Part shown: one piece after another, positions 1 through 9,300 of the stretch
Layout of the letters: the number at the start of each line of letters is the position of its first letter
How positions within the stretch are numbered: the first letter of the stretch is position 1
Position numbers and translations under genes: made by a program
From: Clostridia bacterium BRH_c25
GTDB lineage: Bacteria > Bacillota_A > Clostridia > Lutisporales > Lutisporaceae
Assembly: GCA_001515955.1 (NCBI GenBank)
Contig: LOES01000041.1
Coordinates: forward strand, 1 to 19,181
DNA: 19,181 nt
Direction: 5' to 3'
The notes under the pieces: model-generated
Seen by the model: only the letters and a program-made list of their open reading frames with translations
The model's database searches: none
What the model was told of the DNA's origin: nothing

Positions 1-854
1 CTGACAGCTTCCTTAAGTGCCCTTACCGTCAGTATTTCAATCAAATGCTCCCTGTAAGCTTTCGAAGCCCTCCAGGAATCTCTGGCTTTTGCGGATTTTA
101 CGGCATACTTGCCTATTTCCTTCATAGTTTCCGGAGTTATATCACGGCCTCTGGCATAGGCCTCAGCTTCACTGCATCTTATTGGCGTCGGAGCTGCGAC
201 TCCCAAGGCAATCCTGACATCGGAAAACTTACCGCCCTCTGTCTTGCATACTGCCGAAACTCCCAGTATGGCAAGATCCATTGCTTTTCTGTTGCTATAT
301 TTGATATAGCAGCCGCTGGTTTTTCTATAGCTGTCTTCTGAAATTAAAATGCTGGTTAATATTTCTCCAGGTAATAGATTTACTTTTCCAGGTCCTGCAT
401 AAAAGTCCCGAACCTGAACTATCCTGGTTCCTGCTGGGCTGATCAATTTCAAAGCTGCGTCATAGGCAAGCATTGTGGTTGCGCTGTCAGCCGATACGGC
501 ACCATTGCATATATTGCCCCCTATTGTAGCCATATTTCTGATCTGAGGTCCTCCAACAGACACTGCTGCCTCAGACAAGACGGGCAGATACTTGTTTATG
601 ATGTCATTCCTGAATATTTGTGCAAAAGTAGCCATTGCACCTATAGAAATCGTACCATTCTCCAAGATGCTGATCTCATCCAGCCCGTTGATACTTCTCA
701 GGCTTAAAAGCTCCGCTTCTTCCAGTGAACCGTTATGCATACGAATCAGTACATCAGTGCCCCCTGCAATTATTTTCAGATTTGGATTGCCGGAAAGCAT
801 TGTCAAAGCCTCATCAAGAGTTTCAGGTTTCTCTATATTTACAATATCAAACAT
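1..854 (-). CDS. xdhB: Xanthine dehydrogenase FAD-binding subunit (XdhB type), 3' end cut by window edge
   Basis: This is the flavin subunit of a multi-subunit xanthine dehydrogenase; it passes electrons from the iron-sulfur subunit through FAD to NAD+ in the cytoplasm. I translated the open frame by hand: 284 codons run without a stop from ATG at 852-854 to the window edge. The start is supported by AGGAGATGAGGG just upstream. The FAD pyrophosphate-binding motifs of the family are visible: IAGGTD at residues 29-34 and ATIGGNICNG at 109-118, followed by SADSAT at 121-126. The C-terminal YREHLIEILTVRALKEAV resembles the end of XdhB-type proteins, which are usually about 290 residues, so only a few residues are missing. 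It starts 15 nt after the stop of the molybdopterin subunit and so is in the same operon. The [2Fe-2S] subunit (XdhC type) would be expected next, outside the window. It is the only FAD subunit visible and might also serve the fused xanthine dehydrogenase at 13654-16227. Confidence 0.9.
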   Translation of the reverse strand, partial: MFDIVNIEKPETLDEALTMLSGNPNLKIIAGGTDVLIRMHNGSLEEAELLSLRSINGLDEISILENGTISIGAMATFAQIFRNDIINKYLPVLSEAAVSVGGPQIRNMATIGGNICNGAVSADSATTMLAYDAALKLISPAGTRIVQVRDFYAGPGKVNLLPGEILTSILISEDSYRKTSGCYIKYSNRKAMDLAILGVSAVCKTEGGKFSDVRIALGVAAPTPIRCSEAEAYARGRDITPETMKEIGKYAVKSAKARDSWRASKAYREHLIEILTVRALKEAV

Positions 855-869
855 TCCCTCATCTCCTTT

Positions 870-3161
870 CTATAGCAATCCGCTTTCTTTCATTTTTTCG
901 AAAACCACCTGAGGAGTTAAAGGTATTTTGTTAAATGCCAGGCCTGTTGCATTCAAAACCGCATTTCTAATAGCAGGTGCAGGAGAAATCGTCGTATTTT
1001 CACCCAGGGATTTTTGTCCTACCGAGCCTGCCGGATCAGGAATCTCTACAAAAGCAGCTCCTATATCCGGTGTATCCATGATAGTCTGCAGCTTGTAGTC
1101 CAGGAAGTTGTTATTCAGAGGTGCACCTGTTTTGGGATCAAACAGCATTTGCTCCGACAAGGCATACCCCAGGCTCATGCTGACACCTCCATGTACTTGC
1201 CCTTCTGCAAGCTGCGGATTGATTATCACTCCTGAATCATGTACATTATATATCTCGATGACCTCTACCCTGCCGGTCTCCATATCCACCTCAACCTCAA
1301 CAAAGGTAGCACCATATGCCATTGCATTCACTCTGCAATTTGATGATACATCACTGGTAATAGGGGCGGCATTTATTCTGTCATAATAGGATTCCATTGC
1401 GATATCTTCCAGGGTGCAAATCTCCCTGCCAAGTTTTCTTTCTATTATCCTTGCATTCTTTATATCCAATTCGTCTATACTTAAGCCTACCTTTTTGCTT
1501 GCCAGCTCCAGAACCTTGCATCTGGCTTCCTCAGCAGCCTTTTTTACGGCTGCACCTGAGACAAAGGTCTGTCTGGAGGCATAAGCCCCTGTATCAAAAG
1601 GGGTTACATCCGTATCCTGCTGCGACACTATATGAACCATGTCAAAGGGCAAGCCCAGTACTTCAGCAGCTATTTGCGACAGAACGGTATCACTTCCCTG
1701 TCCTATCTCTGTGGCACCGACCTGAAGCTGTATTGAGCCGTCCTGATTCATCACGATCCTTGCTCCTGCAATCTCAAATCCATGAGGATAGGTTCCTGTA
1801 GCATAGCTGAAGCATGCCATACCGAAGCCTCTTCTCTTTGTACCTTTTTGATTCCGGTATTTTTCTATCTTTTCGTCCCAGTTAATAAGCTGCTTTCCTT
1901 TTTCAATGCATTCAGGAAGTCCGAAGGACCGTACCACAATTCCTGAATGAGGATCCGTCTTTCCCACACTGATAAGGTTCTGCTTTCTGAATTCTATGGA
2001 ATCCAGGTTCATTTTCCTGGCCATATCTTCCATATGACTCTCCAATGCAAAGAATATCTGAGGGCAACCATAGGCTCTCATAGCTCCGGCTGAAGGAAGA
2101 TTTGTATAAACTGTTTTCGGTTCGTACTTCAGGGAATTGAAGTCATAAAGCAGCCTGAACTTGCCGCCGGCACTCATCGCAATAGTATGCCCATGAGAAG
2201 CATAGGCTCCGTTATTGCTGATAAGCTTCATATTGATTCCAAGAATCTTCCCCTCTTTTGAAACCGCTGTCTTTAAATAAAATTTCATAGCGTGACGGGT
2301 TCTTGTGTCAATAAAGCACTCTTCCCTTGTCATGGCATAGCGCACAGGCCTGCCGTTCACCGCCAGGGACATGGCAGCTGTAAGAGGTTCTATTATGACA
2401 TCCTGTTTGTTTCCGAATCCTCCTCCGATATATGGCTTGATAACTCTGATTTTTCCCCATGGAATACCAAGGGCCTGACCAACTATCCTTCTTGCTATGT
2501 GCGGAATTTGTGTTGAAGATACAATTACTATACGGTCATCGGCATCAACATATGCATATGCGCTTTGAATCTCAAGATGGCTATGCTGAACAATGCTGGT
2601 CTCATAAACGCCTTCAAAGACTTTGTCTGCATTTCTAAAGTCTTCTTCAATGTCTCCTATCTCCTCACCAATACAGCCCAAGACATTGTCCGGCCTTTCC
2701 TCATGAATTACCGGCGCACCCGGCTTAATTGCCTCCTCCGGATCCAGTACAAAGGGAAGAACCTCATATTCCACCTCAATCAGCTTAAGAGCTTTTTCTG
2801 CGGTCAGTGCATCGATAGCCACAACAGCCGCAATACCATCACCAACTAAACGTGCCTTGTCCGTAAGAATCAGCCGGTCTTCCGCATCTCTGTGATCAAC
2901 CTCCAAAGACCATGGATGACCTGCAGTTCCATACTTAATTCCGGGTAAATCCTTATGGGTTATTACCGCCTCGACTCCAGGCAAGGCCCTTGCCTTACTC
3001 ACATCAATATTCTTAATGACTGCATGGGCATAAGGGCTTCTCAGAACCTTCCCGACCAGCATATCCCTTTCGAAGAAATCATCAGCATACTTTGCCTTGC
3101 CTGTTACTTTAGCAACCGCATCTTTTCTAGTCACTCTTTTCCCCACAATTTCAAATGCCAT
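870..3161 (-). CDS. xdhA: Xanthine dehydrogenase molybdopterin-binding subunit (XdhA type)
   Basis: Large molybdenum cofactor subunit of a heteromeric xanthine dehydrogenase/purine hydroxylase, 763 residues with the chosen start and near the usual family length (about 750-770). Residues 1-125 form the aldehyde oxidase/xanthine dehydrogenase a/b hammerhead domain and the rest the Mo-pterin domain. GGGFGNKQD lies at 246-254 and GAMRAYG at 359-365. Family comparison suggests Glu197 (in HLEIQ), Arg362 and Glu721 (in SLGEN) match the substrate-binding Glu, Arg and catalytic Glu of animal xanthine oxidoreductase, which favours a purine substrate. No [2Fe-2S] domain is present, so separate FAD and FeS subunits are needed; xdhB follows at 15 nt. 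An upstream in-frame TTG at 3177-3179 would add six residues, but the ATG at 3159-3161 with AAGGTGG just before it is the better start. It lies 33 nt after ssnA, in the same operon. The exact purine cannot be told from sequence. Confidence 0.9.
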   Translation of the reverse strand: MAFEIVGKRVTRKDAVAKVTGKAKYADDFFERDMLVGKVLRSPYAHAVIKNIDVSKARALPGVEAVITHKDLPGIKYGTAGHPWSLEVDHRDAEDRLILTDKARLVGDGIAAVVAIDALTAEKALKLIEVEYEVLPFVLDPEEAIKPGAPVIHEERPDNVLGCIGEEIGDIEEDFRNADKVFEGVYETSIVQHSHLEIQSAYAYVDADDRIVIVSSTQIPHIARRIVGQALGIPWGKIRVIKPYIGGGFGNKQDVIIEPLTAAMSLAVNGRPVRYAMTREECFIDTRTRHAMKFYLKTAVSKEGKILGINMKLISNNGAYASHGHTIAMSAGGKFRLLYDFNSLKYEPKTVYTNLPSAGAMRAYGCPQIFFALESHMEDMARKMNLDSIEFRKQNLISVGKTDPHSGIVVRSFGLPECIEKGKQLINWDEKIEKYRNQKGTKRRGFGMACFSYATGTYPHGFEIAGARIVMNQDGSIQLQVGATEIGQGSDTVLSQIAAEVLGLPFDMVHIVSQQDTDVTPFDTGAYASRQTFVSGAAVKKAAEEARCKVLELASKKVGLSIDELDIKNARIIERKLGREICTLEDIAMESYYDRINAAPITSDVSSNCRVNAMAYGATFVEVEVDMETGRVEVIEIYNVHDSGVIINPQLAEGQVHGGVSMSLGYALSEQMLFDPKTGAPLNNNFLDYKLQTIMDTPDIGAAFVEIPDPAGSVGQKSLGENTTISPAPAIRNAVLNATGLAFNKIPLTPQVVFEKMKESGLL

Positions 3162-3194
3162 CTTACCACCTTCAATCAAAAATATTTTGATATT

Positions 3195-4523
3195 TTAGAA
3201 TCGCTTCCAAACATCGCCGGCCAATTCACGGCTTCTCGCCATCATTCTTTCTTCATCGATATTAACCAGTTTCCTGTCTTCCATTACAACCTTGCCGTTT
3301 ACAATTGTTGTATCAACAAAGCGCCCATTTATACCGAACAGCAGGTGTCCGTTTATATTGCCTTCATTTATCGGAGTAGGAGGATTGTAATCAACTATGA
3401 TTACATCAGCCAATGCGCCCTCTTTCAAAATACCCACTTGTCCATCAATAAATCTCTCAGTAATTTTCTTGTTATTGACAAACAGCATTTCAGGAATTTC
3501 ACCCCAAGCAACCTTTGAATCTCCCTTAACGTGTTTGTGAATGATATTCCCAACCTTGTAGGATTCCATCATGTCTGCCGTATATCCGTCAGTACCCAAG
3601 CCCAAAAGAATACCTTTGTTGAACATTTCAAGCACCGGTGAAGCGCCTACTGCATTTCCCATATTAGACTCAGGGTTATGGACAACGATTGCGTCCTTTT
3701 CCTTCAGCAAATCCATTTCTTTCTTAGAAATGTGAATACAGTGAACTGCTATGGTCTTATCAGAAAGGACACCTGTATCGTACCATCTTTCTACAACACC
3801 CTTGCCATACTTTGCTTTGGAATCTTCCAAATCTTCAATACCTTCGGCAGTGTGTACATGAAAACCTGCATTCAAGCCATTGACAGCATCCAGACACTTA
3901 TCCAGGGTCTTTTCCGAAATGGTCATGGATGCATGAAGTCCGAACATGCCTTTAAGCATATCATCCTTCTTGTTGTTGCAATACCTGATGAAGTCCGCAT
4001 TTTCAGCAATGCCGGCCTCTGCGATTTTCTCACCGTCACGGTCTGAAGTCTCATAGCACAGGTTGCTGCGAACTCCTATATGCGCTGCTGCCTCTGCGAT
4101 TTTAAACAAGCTGCCTGTTATTGCATAGGGGCTTGCATGATGATCAAAAACTGTTGTCACACCATTTTTTACTTGGTCTATCATCGGACCCACCGCACTA
4201 TAGTATACATCCTCAAGGGTCAATACCTTGTCAAGTCTCCACCACAAGCCTTTTAATATATCAGAAAACTTTTCTGCCGGTGGGCTGTCGTTGGACATAC
4301 CCCTGGCAAAAGTACTGTAGTAATGCATATGGGTGTTAATGAACCCAGGCATTATAAGCTTGCCTTTTGCATCTATAAACCTTACCTGACTGTATTTTTC
4401 TTTAAGGCTTTGGGTCAAACCCACTTCAATTATTTTATTCCCGTCAATCACAACACACCCATCTTCAATTATCGGCATATCGTTATTCCGGGTAATGACT
4501 TTTCCGTTTCCCACCAATAGCAT
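3195..4523 (-). CDS. ssnA: Putative aminohydrolase SsnA
   Basis: Amidohydrolase-superfamily protein of 442 residues, the normal length for SsnA. Members of this family are conserved beside ygfK, ygeY and selenium-dependent xanthine dehydrogenase genes; the physiological substrate is not settled. Visible metal-site residues are His65 and His67 (NTHMH), His222 and His224 with Glu227 (FHVHTAE), His264 or His261 (AVHCIH) and Asp312 (GTDG), matching the mononuclear-metal deaminase layout (cytosine deaminase/TrzA-like). The N- and C-terminal beta-sandwich segments typical of these enzymes are present, including the late VNGKVVMEDRKLV strand. The ATG at 4521-4523 has GGAGGG about seven nt upstream. 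It follows the other amidohydrolase by 17 nt and precedes xdhA by 33 nt, so all belong to one transcript. A hydrolytic deamination or ring opening of a purine or purine product is likely, but this is inference. Confidence 0.88.
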   Translation of the reverse strand: MLLVGNGKVITRNNDMPIIEDGCVVIDGNKIIEVGLTQSLKEKYSQVRFIDAKGKLIMPGFINTHMHYYSTFARGMSNDSPPAEKFSDILKGLWWRLDKVLTLEDVYYSAVGPMIDQVKNGVTTVFDHHASPYAITGSLFKIAEAAAHIGVRSNLCYETSDRDGEKIAEAGIAENADFIRYCNNKKDDMLKGMFGLHASMTISEKTLDKCLDAVNGLNAGFHVHTAEGIEDLEDSKAKYGKGVVERWYDTGVLSDKTIAVHCIHISKKEMDLLKEKDAIVVHNPESNMGNAVGASPVLEMFNKGILLGLGTDGYTADMMESYKVGNIIHKHVKGDSKVAWGEIPEMLFVNNKKITERFIDGQVGILKEGALADVIIVDYNPPTPINEGNINGHLLFGINGRFVDTTIVNGKVVMEDRKLVNIDEERMMARSRELAGDVWKRF

Positions 4524-4540
4524 AGTAATCCCTCCTGCTT

Positions 4541-5905
4541 CTAACTATTTCTTTGTTTGTTTACTATTTTCACAGCTGTATCATGGGCATCCGATGCCAC
4601 TTTATCAGAATCAACAGTCGTCAGTTTTCCATTTTCAACTACAACTCTTCCGTTAACAATAGTCTTGGCGACCAAGCTGGAATTTCCCAGACAAACCAAT
4701 GATACCAACGGATCGTGGCATCCGGAATATTCAATGCCCTTCAGGTTGAACAGAACTATATCGGCAGCTTTGCCGACATCAAGTCTTCCAGTGTCATTCC
4801 GTCCCAGAACATCTGCACCGCCTCTGGTCGCCACCTTGAGGGTTTCATAGGCTGTCAATCCTTCGGTTCCGTATTTCAGGTGATTTAACAAGTATGCCCT
4901 TCTTACTTCCTCCCACATGTTGGACCCGTCATTGCTTGCACTGCCGTCTACAGCTATACTGAGCTTCCCTCCTGCCTTTACGATTTCTGTTGTCCTGCAG
5001 ATACCGCTGTTAAGTTTCATATTGGAGGAGGGACAATGGGCTATCCCTGAGCCTTGCAGCCTGTTTATTTCGTCATCACTCAAAAAAATACCATGAGCAA
5101 ACCATACATCATTCCCAACCCACTCTAAATCCTCCATGAGTTCGAAAGGTCTCCTGCCATAACGCTCCAGACAGAATTTTTCTTCATCAAGAGTTTCAGC
5201 CAGATGTGTGTGAAGCATGACACCCTTCTTCCTTGCAAGATCCTTCGTCTGCAGCATTAGCTCCTTGGTTACGGAAAATGGGGAACAGGGTGCCAGGGCA
5301 ATTCTCTGCATTGAAAACCGGTTATTGTCATGATACTGATTTATCAATCTTTCGCTATCTTGAAGAATAGCTTCTTCGGTTTGAACAACCTCCATGGGAG
5401 GCAGGCCCCCCATATCTTTGCCAAGGGACATGGAGCCTCTTGTTGCATGAAATCTGATGCCAATCTCCCTGGCAGCCCTTATTTGATCGTCGATAAGTGT
5501 CCCCGGCTGATTCTTGGGGAACACATAATGATGGTCCGAGGTCAGGGTGCAGCCGGTGCGAAGCAGCTCCGAAAAGCCCACCAACGCGCCGTAGTAAACA
5601 GCTTCCGGTGTTATATTCTTCCAAAATTCATACAGGCCGACCAGCCATGGAAAAAGAGGCTGCTCCTGCACTTCTTTAATCCCTCTGAACAGGGTCTGAT
5701 AGAGATGATGGTGCGTATTGACAAAACCCGGCAGTGCCGTTAATCCACCGCAGTCAATTATCTCAACATCTCCTGCGGCACTTAATTTACTGCCTATTTC
5801 CTTGATGGCGGACCCCTCAATCAATATATCGCAATGCTCAAAGGATTCATCCCGATCATTGAAGGTAATAACAAGGTCAATATTTTTTAACAGCTTTTGA
5901 CTCAT
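4541..5905 (-). CDS. Amidohydrolase, probable 8-oxoguanine deaminase/purine aminohydrolase
   Basis: A 454-residue amidohydrolase of the TrzA/AtzB/8-oxoguanine deaminase group. Metal ligands are visible at His65 and His67 (NTHHH), His232 and His234 with Glu237 (LHTHLAE), His271 (FAHG) and Asp320 (AVDGS). The segment LFPWLVGLYEFWKN at about 84-97 is typical of bacterial 8-oxoguanine deaminases and related isoguanine/hydroxyatrazine hydrolases, which convert the purine amino group to oxo with release of ammonia; 8-oxoguanine would give urate. The start is ATG 5903-5905, supported by GGAGG nine nt upstream at 5915-5919; the frame stays open 35 codons further but that part lies in an intergenic repeat and lacks family similarity. 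It is the first gene of the four-gene run with ssnA, xdhA and xdhB. It differs clearly from its neighbour SsnA, so the cluster carries two distinct deaminase-type enzymes. Substrate assignment is tentative; guanine deaminase activity is an alternative. Confidence 0.8.
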   Translation of the reverse strand: MSQKLLKNIDLVITFNDRDESFEHCDILIEGSAIKEIGSKLSAAGDVEIIDCGGLTALPGFVNTHHHLYQTLFRGIKEVQEQPLFPWLVGLYEFWKNITPEAVYYGALVGFSELLRTGCTLTSDHHYVFPKNQPGTLIDDQIRAAREIGIRFHATRGSMSLGKDMGGLPPMEVVQTEEAILQDSERLINQYHDNNRFSMQRIALAPCSPFSVTKELMLQTKDLARKKGVMLHTHLAETLDEEKFCLERYGRRPFELMEDLEWVGNDVWFAHGIFLSDDEINRLQGSGIAHCPSSNMKLNSGICRTTEIVKAGGKLSIAVDGSASNDGSNMWEEVRRAYLLNHLKYGTEGLTAYETLKVATRGGADVLGRNDTGRLDVGKAADIVLFNLKGIEYSGCHDPLVSLVCLGNSSLVAKTIVNGRVVVENGKLTTVDSDKVASDAHDTAVKIVNKQRNS

Positions 5906-6038
5906 AAATTCAGGCCTCCAAATTGTTAATTCATATAAAGATGCGAGATACGAGATGCGAGATGCGAGGAAAGCTCGGGTATTCCTTATAGGTCCAGGTA
6001 CGTGTAACACGGAAGGACACGGCGAAAATTATATTGAC

Positions 6039-6068
6039 ATTATAGCTATATACAACCATATATGTCAT
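6039..6068 (-). promoter_or_regulatory. Candidate sigma-A promoter for the deaminase-ssnA-xdhAB run
   Basis: On the minus strand ATGACA (6063-6068) lies 18 bp before TATAAT (6039-6044). An overlapping alternative with a TTGTAT -35 and a second TATAAT 16 bp on is also possible. It is the best promoter-like sequence between ygfK and the gene starting at 5905. The -35 hexamer is formed by the edge of the repeated 26-bp motif. A transcript from here would carry a leader of about 125 nt containing one arm of the 5940-6145 inverted repeat. Confidence 0.4.
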
Positions 6069-6088
6069 CCTGAGCAACGCGAAGGATC
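6063..6088 (+). repeat. 26-bp dispersed motif TGTCATCCTGAGC...GCGAAGGATC, internal copy
   Basis: This copy matches the two terminal arms of the element at 9408-9608. It reads TGTCATCCTGAGCAACGCGA followed by AGGATC, and is itself close to an interrupted palindrome (GATCCTTCGC against GCTCAGGAT). Motifs of this kind are dispersed in many bacterial genomes; seeing three copies in 3.5 kb marks it as a repeat family in this genome. Confidence 0.75.
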
Positions 6089-6146
6089 TTTGACCCTTAA
6101 GCAATACCCAGACATCCCCGTATCTCGCATCTCGTATCCCGCATCT

Positions 6147-6162
6147 GCGCACGCTAGTGCGC
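6147..6162 (+). other. Short GC-rich hairpin followed by a T run
   Basis: GCGCAC-GCTA-GTGCGC forms a 6-bp stem with a four-base loop, followed by ATTTTTCT on the plus strand. The geometry is that of a small intrinsic terminator reading rightward, but no rightward gene precedes it, so it may simply be part of the repeat region or block antisense transcription into ygfK. Confidence 0.35.
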
Positions 6163-6174
6163 ATTTTTCTACAA

Positions 6175-6262
6175 AAGCGAACTGCAACTCAAAAGCATTT
6201 ATCCTTATGCTTTCAGCATTTTAATAGATAAAGAATGCAATATTATGAGGTGCAGTTCGCTT
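6175..6262 (-). other. Possible three-way-junction structure (15-bp outer stem, two inner hairpins)
   Basis: Arms 6175-6189 and 6248-6262 pair with 14 of 15 positions matching. Inside them lie two further hairpins: 6192-6198 with 6207-6213 (AAAGCAT/ATGCTTT, perfect) and 6216-6220 with 6234-6238 (GCATT/AATGC). The minus-strand transcript would meet this about 60 nt after the ygfK stop. On that strand the outer stem ends in GTTCGCTTTTG, so it may serve as a weak terminator or 3'-end stabiliser of ygfK mRNA. It does not show the conserved junction bases of purine riboswitches. Whether it is a DNA repeat or a functional RNA cannot be decided from one copy. Confidence 0.5.
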
Positions 6263-6270
6263 CTCAGGTT

Positions 6271-6285
6271 CTTATCTTATCTTAT
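6271..6285. repeat. Three tandem CTTAT units
   Basis: CTTAT occurs three times in a row just downstream of the ygfK stop (GATAAGATAAGATAAG on the transcribed strand). It is a short low-complexity tract with no evident role. Confidence 0.6.
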
Positions 6286-6324
6286 CATAGTTCCTAAATA
6301 TTTCTCATGGTGGTTTTTGGAGTA

Positions 6325-9300
6325 TTATAACATATAGGCATATTTATTAATACAAGTCTTAATGACTTCTGCCATCTCTTTTGAAACAACATTTTCCTGT
6401 CCAACTGTATAGTTTACTGTTTCTGCGTCTTCAGTACGAACCTGACAAATTCCTTTTGCCATATCGATCACTCTGAAACCTTTGTTAGTACTGTCATTAA
6501 AATCTTCTTCACTCCAGAAAACAGTAACCTTATCCTTATATGGATTTCCCTCATGAGGACAGAAAATTCCACAGTTTCCGCACTCGTTGCACATACCGTC
6601 CAAATGGATGATCTGATGTGCAGAGCCAAACCCGGACTCTATATATATCACGGCATTCGCTCTGTTAGGACATACATCTACGCATAATTCACAAATGTTT
6701 TCACAGGAGAGACATCTTTCTGCTTCCTTTTCGCTGTATACCGGATTTTTAAGAATACCTTTCTTCTCATAAAGTGCTTTTTCATCCATAGGAAGGACTT
6801 TTTTCTCAAAATCAGCACTCAAGCCTTCTTTTTCCAGAATATCCTTTGCAACTGCCTTTCCATCTGCAATGGCTTTAACAATAGACGCAGGTCCTTTCTT
6901 AACATCACCGGCAACATATACGCCGGATATGTTTGTTTCACAGGCAGTACTGACTTTTGGGAAGCCCTTCGAATCCAGCTCTATTCCGTTTTCCCTAAGC
7001 ACTTTCCCATCAACCTGTTCCCCGACTGCTACGATGACAGTATCTGCATCCAATGTTGCGGTATTGCCTGTAGGTACAGGGCTTCTTCTGCCTGAGGCGT
7101 CCCTGTTTCCTAAAGTCATTTCCTCGCATACCAGCTTGCCGCCTGTATATGTTGACGGTGAAAGCAGTTCCTTGAATAAGATTCCTTCAGCCAAAGCCAA
7201 TTCGATTTCTTCATGGTCTGCCGGCATAAATTGTTTTGTTCTTCTGTATACAATGGAAACTGATTCTACCTCGGGCACTCTCTTGGCAGCTCTAGCTGAG
7301 TCCATTGCGACATTCCCGCCGCCAATGACACATACATGCTTTCCTAAACTGACATTCCCCTTCTGAGCTTTGTAATTTTCCAGGAAAGAAATTGCATTGA
7401 CTGTCTTTTCTGCCCCTTCTCTGAGTGAAATCTGCCCCGGCTTCCAGGCACCTATCGCTACTACTACGTAATCATAAGCTTTTTTCAAATCATTAACACT
7501 GAAATTTTCATCAATGCCAAGCATAAATTCTACACCCTGACTCTTTACAAGCTCCAAATCCTTCTTGACCATTTGGTCAGATATCCTGAACTCAGGAATT
7601 ACATACTCAACTATACCGTAAGGCCTGTCTTTCTTATCCATTACAGTTACTTCGATACCATTTCTTCTTAAGAACAGCGCTGTTGCCAGACCTGCAGCAC
7701 CTGCACCGACTACAGCTGCCTTTTTGCTGCTTCTGATATCCGCCGGCTTGATACCGGCAACATATTCATCCTGTGCATTAAGCACTGCTGTTTTTTTCAT
7801 ATCCCTGATCAAAATAGATTCATCATAATCCAAACGGGTGCATTTGTACTGGCACTGGTGATCACAAATAGAGCCTGTAATAGCCGGCGAAGCATTGTCA
7901 TTGACAATAACTGAAAAAGCCTCGTCATACTTCCCTTCACCAACTAATGCAACATATTGTGGTATTTGCTGATTAATTGGGCACCCGATAGTGCAGGGAG
8001 CTATTGCACAGTCATATAACGGCAGCTTGGAAGAAAGTTTTCTGCTATTAACCGGCCTCAGCTCTTTAAGATGATGCTTGTCGGTTAATGCGTCCTTTGC
8101 GAGGCTGTCTATTTTAGCAATATCAATACCTGCAAAAGCACCCTTGAGCTGTCCTTCCACCTTTTGTGCCATCTGTGTTATTCTTTCATAGCCTCCGGGC
8201 TTTAAAATGGTTGTTGCAAATGTAATAGGCTGAATCCCAACAGCTAACACCTTGTCAATATTAAAGAAGTCAACGCCGCCCGAATAGGAGATTTGTAAAT
8301 CACCGTCAAATTCTTTTGCCAATCTGCTTGCCAATGAAATAGAAAGCGCGTATAGAGATCTGCCTGACATATACATTTCTTCCCCCGGCAATTCCTGATT
8401 CTGAATCTTGACCGGTAAGGTATTTGTCAATTTGACCCCAACTTCAAGGTTCAATTCCTTGCCGACTGCTTTCAGTCGTTTCAGCATTGCAACACCGTCG
8501 CCAAACTGCAGATCATGTATGAAATGATGCCCATTGAGAGCAATGTAATCATAACCCATTGCATCCAGAGTATCTCTGACGAACCTTTCACCCAGGAGTG
8601 TCGGATTCATTTTTACAAAGGTATGCAAGTTCTTCTCTTTAAGAAAATAATTAGAGATCCGTTCAATCTCCTGGGGAGGACATCCATGGAGTGTAGAAAG
8701 TGTAATGGACGGACAAACCACAGGAGAAATCATGTCAAGGTCTTCCCTGGTAAAACGGGAAAACAAATGCATATTGGAAAGTAAAGCTTCTCTGCATTCA
8801 GCCCATATTTCTGTTTTTGATGCATCACGCATTCCTTCTATATAGGCATCAATTTTGGGAGATTTTATACCTTCCAGATCATAGCCTACGCTCATATTGA
8901 ACATAAAGTCCCTTTTTTCGCTTAATTCCAGCTCTTTCATCAAGACATGCAGCAAAAACCAGGCTTTAATATACTCATTATATGCATCCTGTACTCTTAA
9001 CTCCGTCGACCATTCCACATTGTAACCTTCGTCTTGAGCCAAAATACATGGCTTGGATACGGGCAAATCTTCTCCATCAAGCTTTTGCACTGTTTTCAGC
9101 TCTATAAAACGGCACCCTGTCAAATAAGCTGCTGCAATGTTCTGCGTTAATTGCGAGTTTGGACCTGCTGCAGGACCAATTGGAGAAGATAATTTTTCCC
9201 CAAACATCTCAATATAGTTTCCACTTTTATTATTATAAAATTTGCTTTTTCTAATTCCAAAAATTGACTCTTTCTCTTGTAATTCCCCGATCACCCAGGA

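Larger units (their letters stand above)
5940..6145. repeat. 206-bp element with long imperfect terminal inverted repeats
   Basis: The arms 5940-5970 and 6115-6145 are inverted copies of 31 nt with only three mismatches, built from a GAGATGCGAGATACGAG-like pattern that itself is internally repetitive. Weaker complementarity continues inward (GGGTATTCCTTA near 5977-5989 against its complement near 6098-6110), so the stem could approach 50 bp. The interior holds a short ACACGG duplication near 6008-6021 and one copy of the 26-bp motif described at 6063-6088. There is no coding capacity worth calling. It resembles a non-autonomous miniature or palindromic intergenic element. It sits between ygfK and the 8-oxoguanine-deaminase-like gene, where no gene is found for 419 bp. 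Confidence 0.75.

Noticed and set aside
2955..3518. Plus-strand open frame of 187 codons
   Set aside because: It lies antisense to the start of xdhA and the end of ssnA, spans their junction, has no ribosome binding site of note and no recognisable domain; both minus-strand genes are well supported.
5906..6010. N-terminal extension of 35 residues on the 8-oxoguanine-deaminase-like protein
   Set aside because: The extra codons lie in the inverted repeat, and a GGAGG site nine nt before the ATG at 5903-5905 gives the family-like start MSQKLL.
5931..6224. Short open frames on both strands inside the repeat region
   Set aside because: Their codons come from the inverted repeat and the 26-bp motif; no ribosome binding site or protein-like composition.
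5906..6324. Purine riboswitch
   Set aside because: Expected for a purine cluster, so I looked here and in the gaps 9343-9639, 16828-16970 and 18168-18312; the conserved junction sequences (UAUGG, UUUCUACC) with the two loop-loop hairpins are absent.
6869..7366. Plus-strand open frame of 165 codons
   Set aside because: Antisense to the NAD(P)H/FAD region of ygfK; its Ser/Pro-rich translation reflects the complement of that gene.
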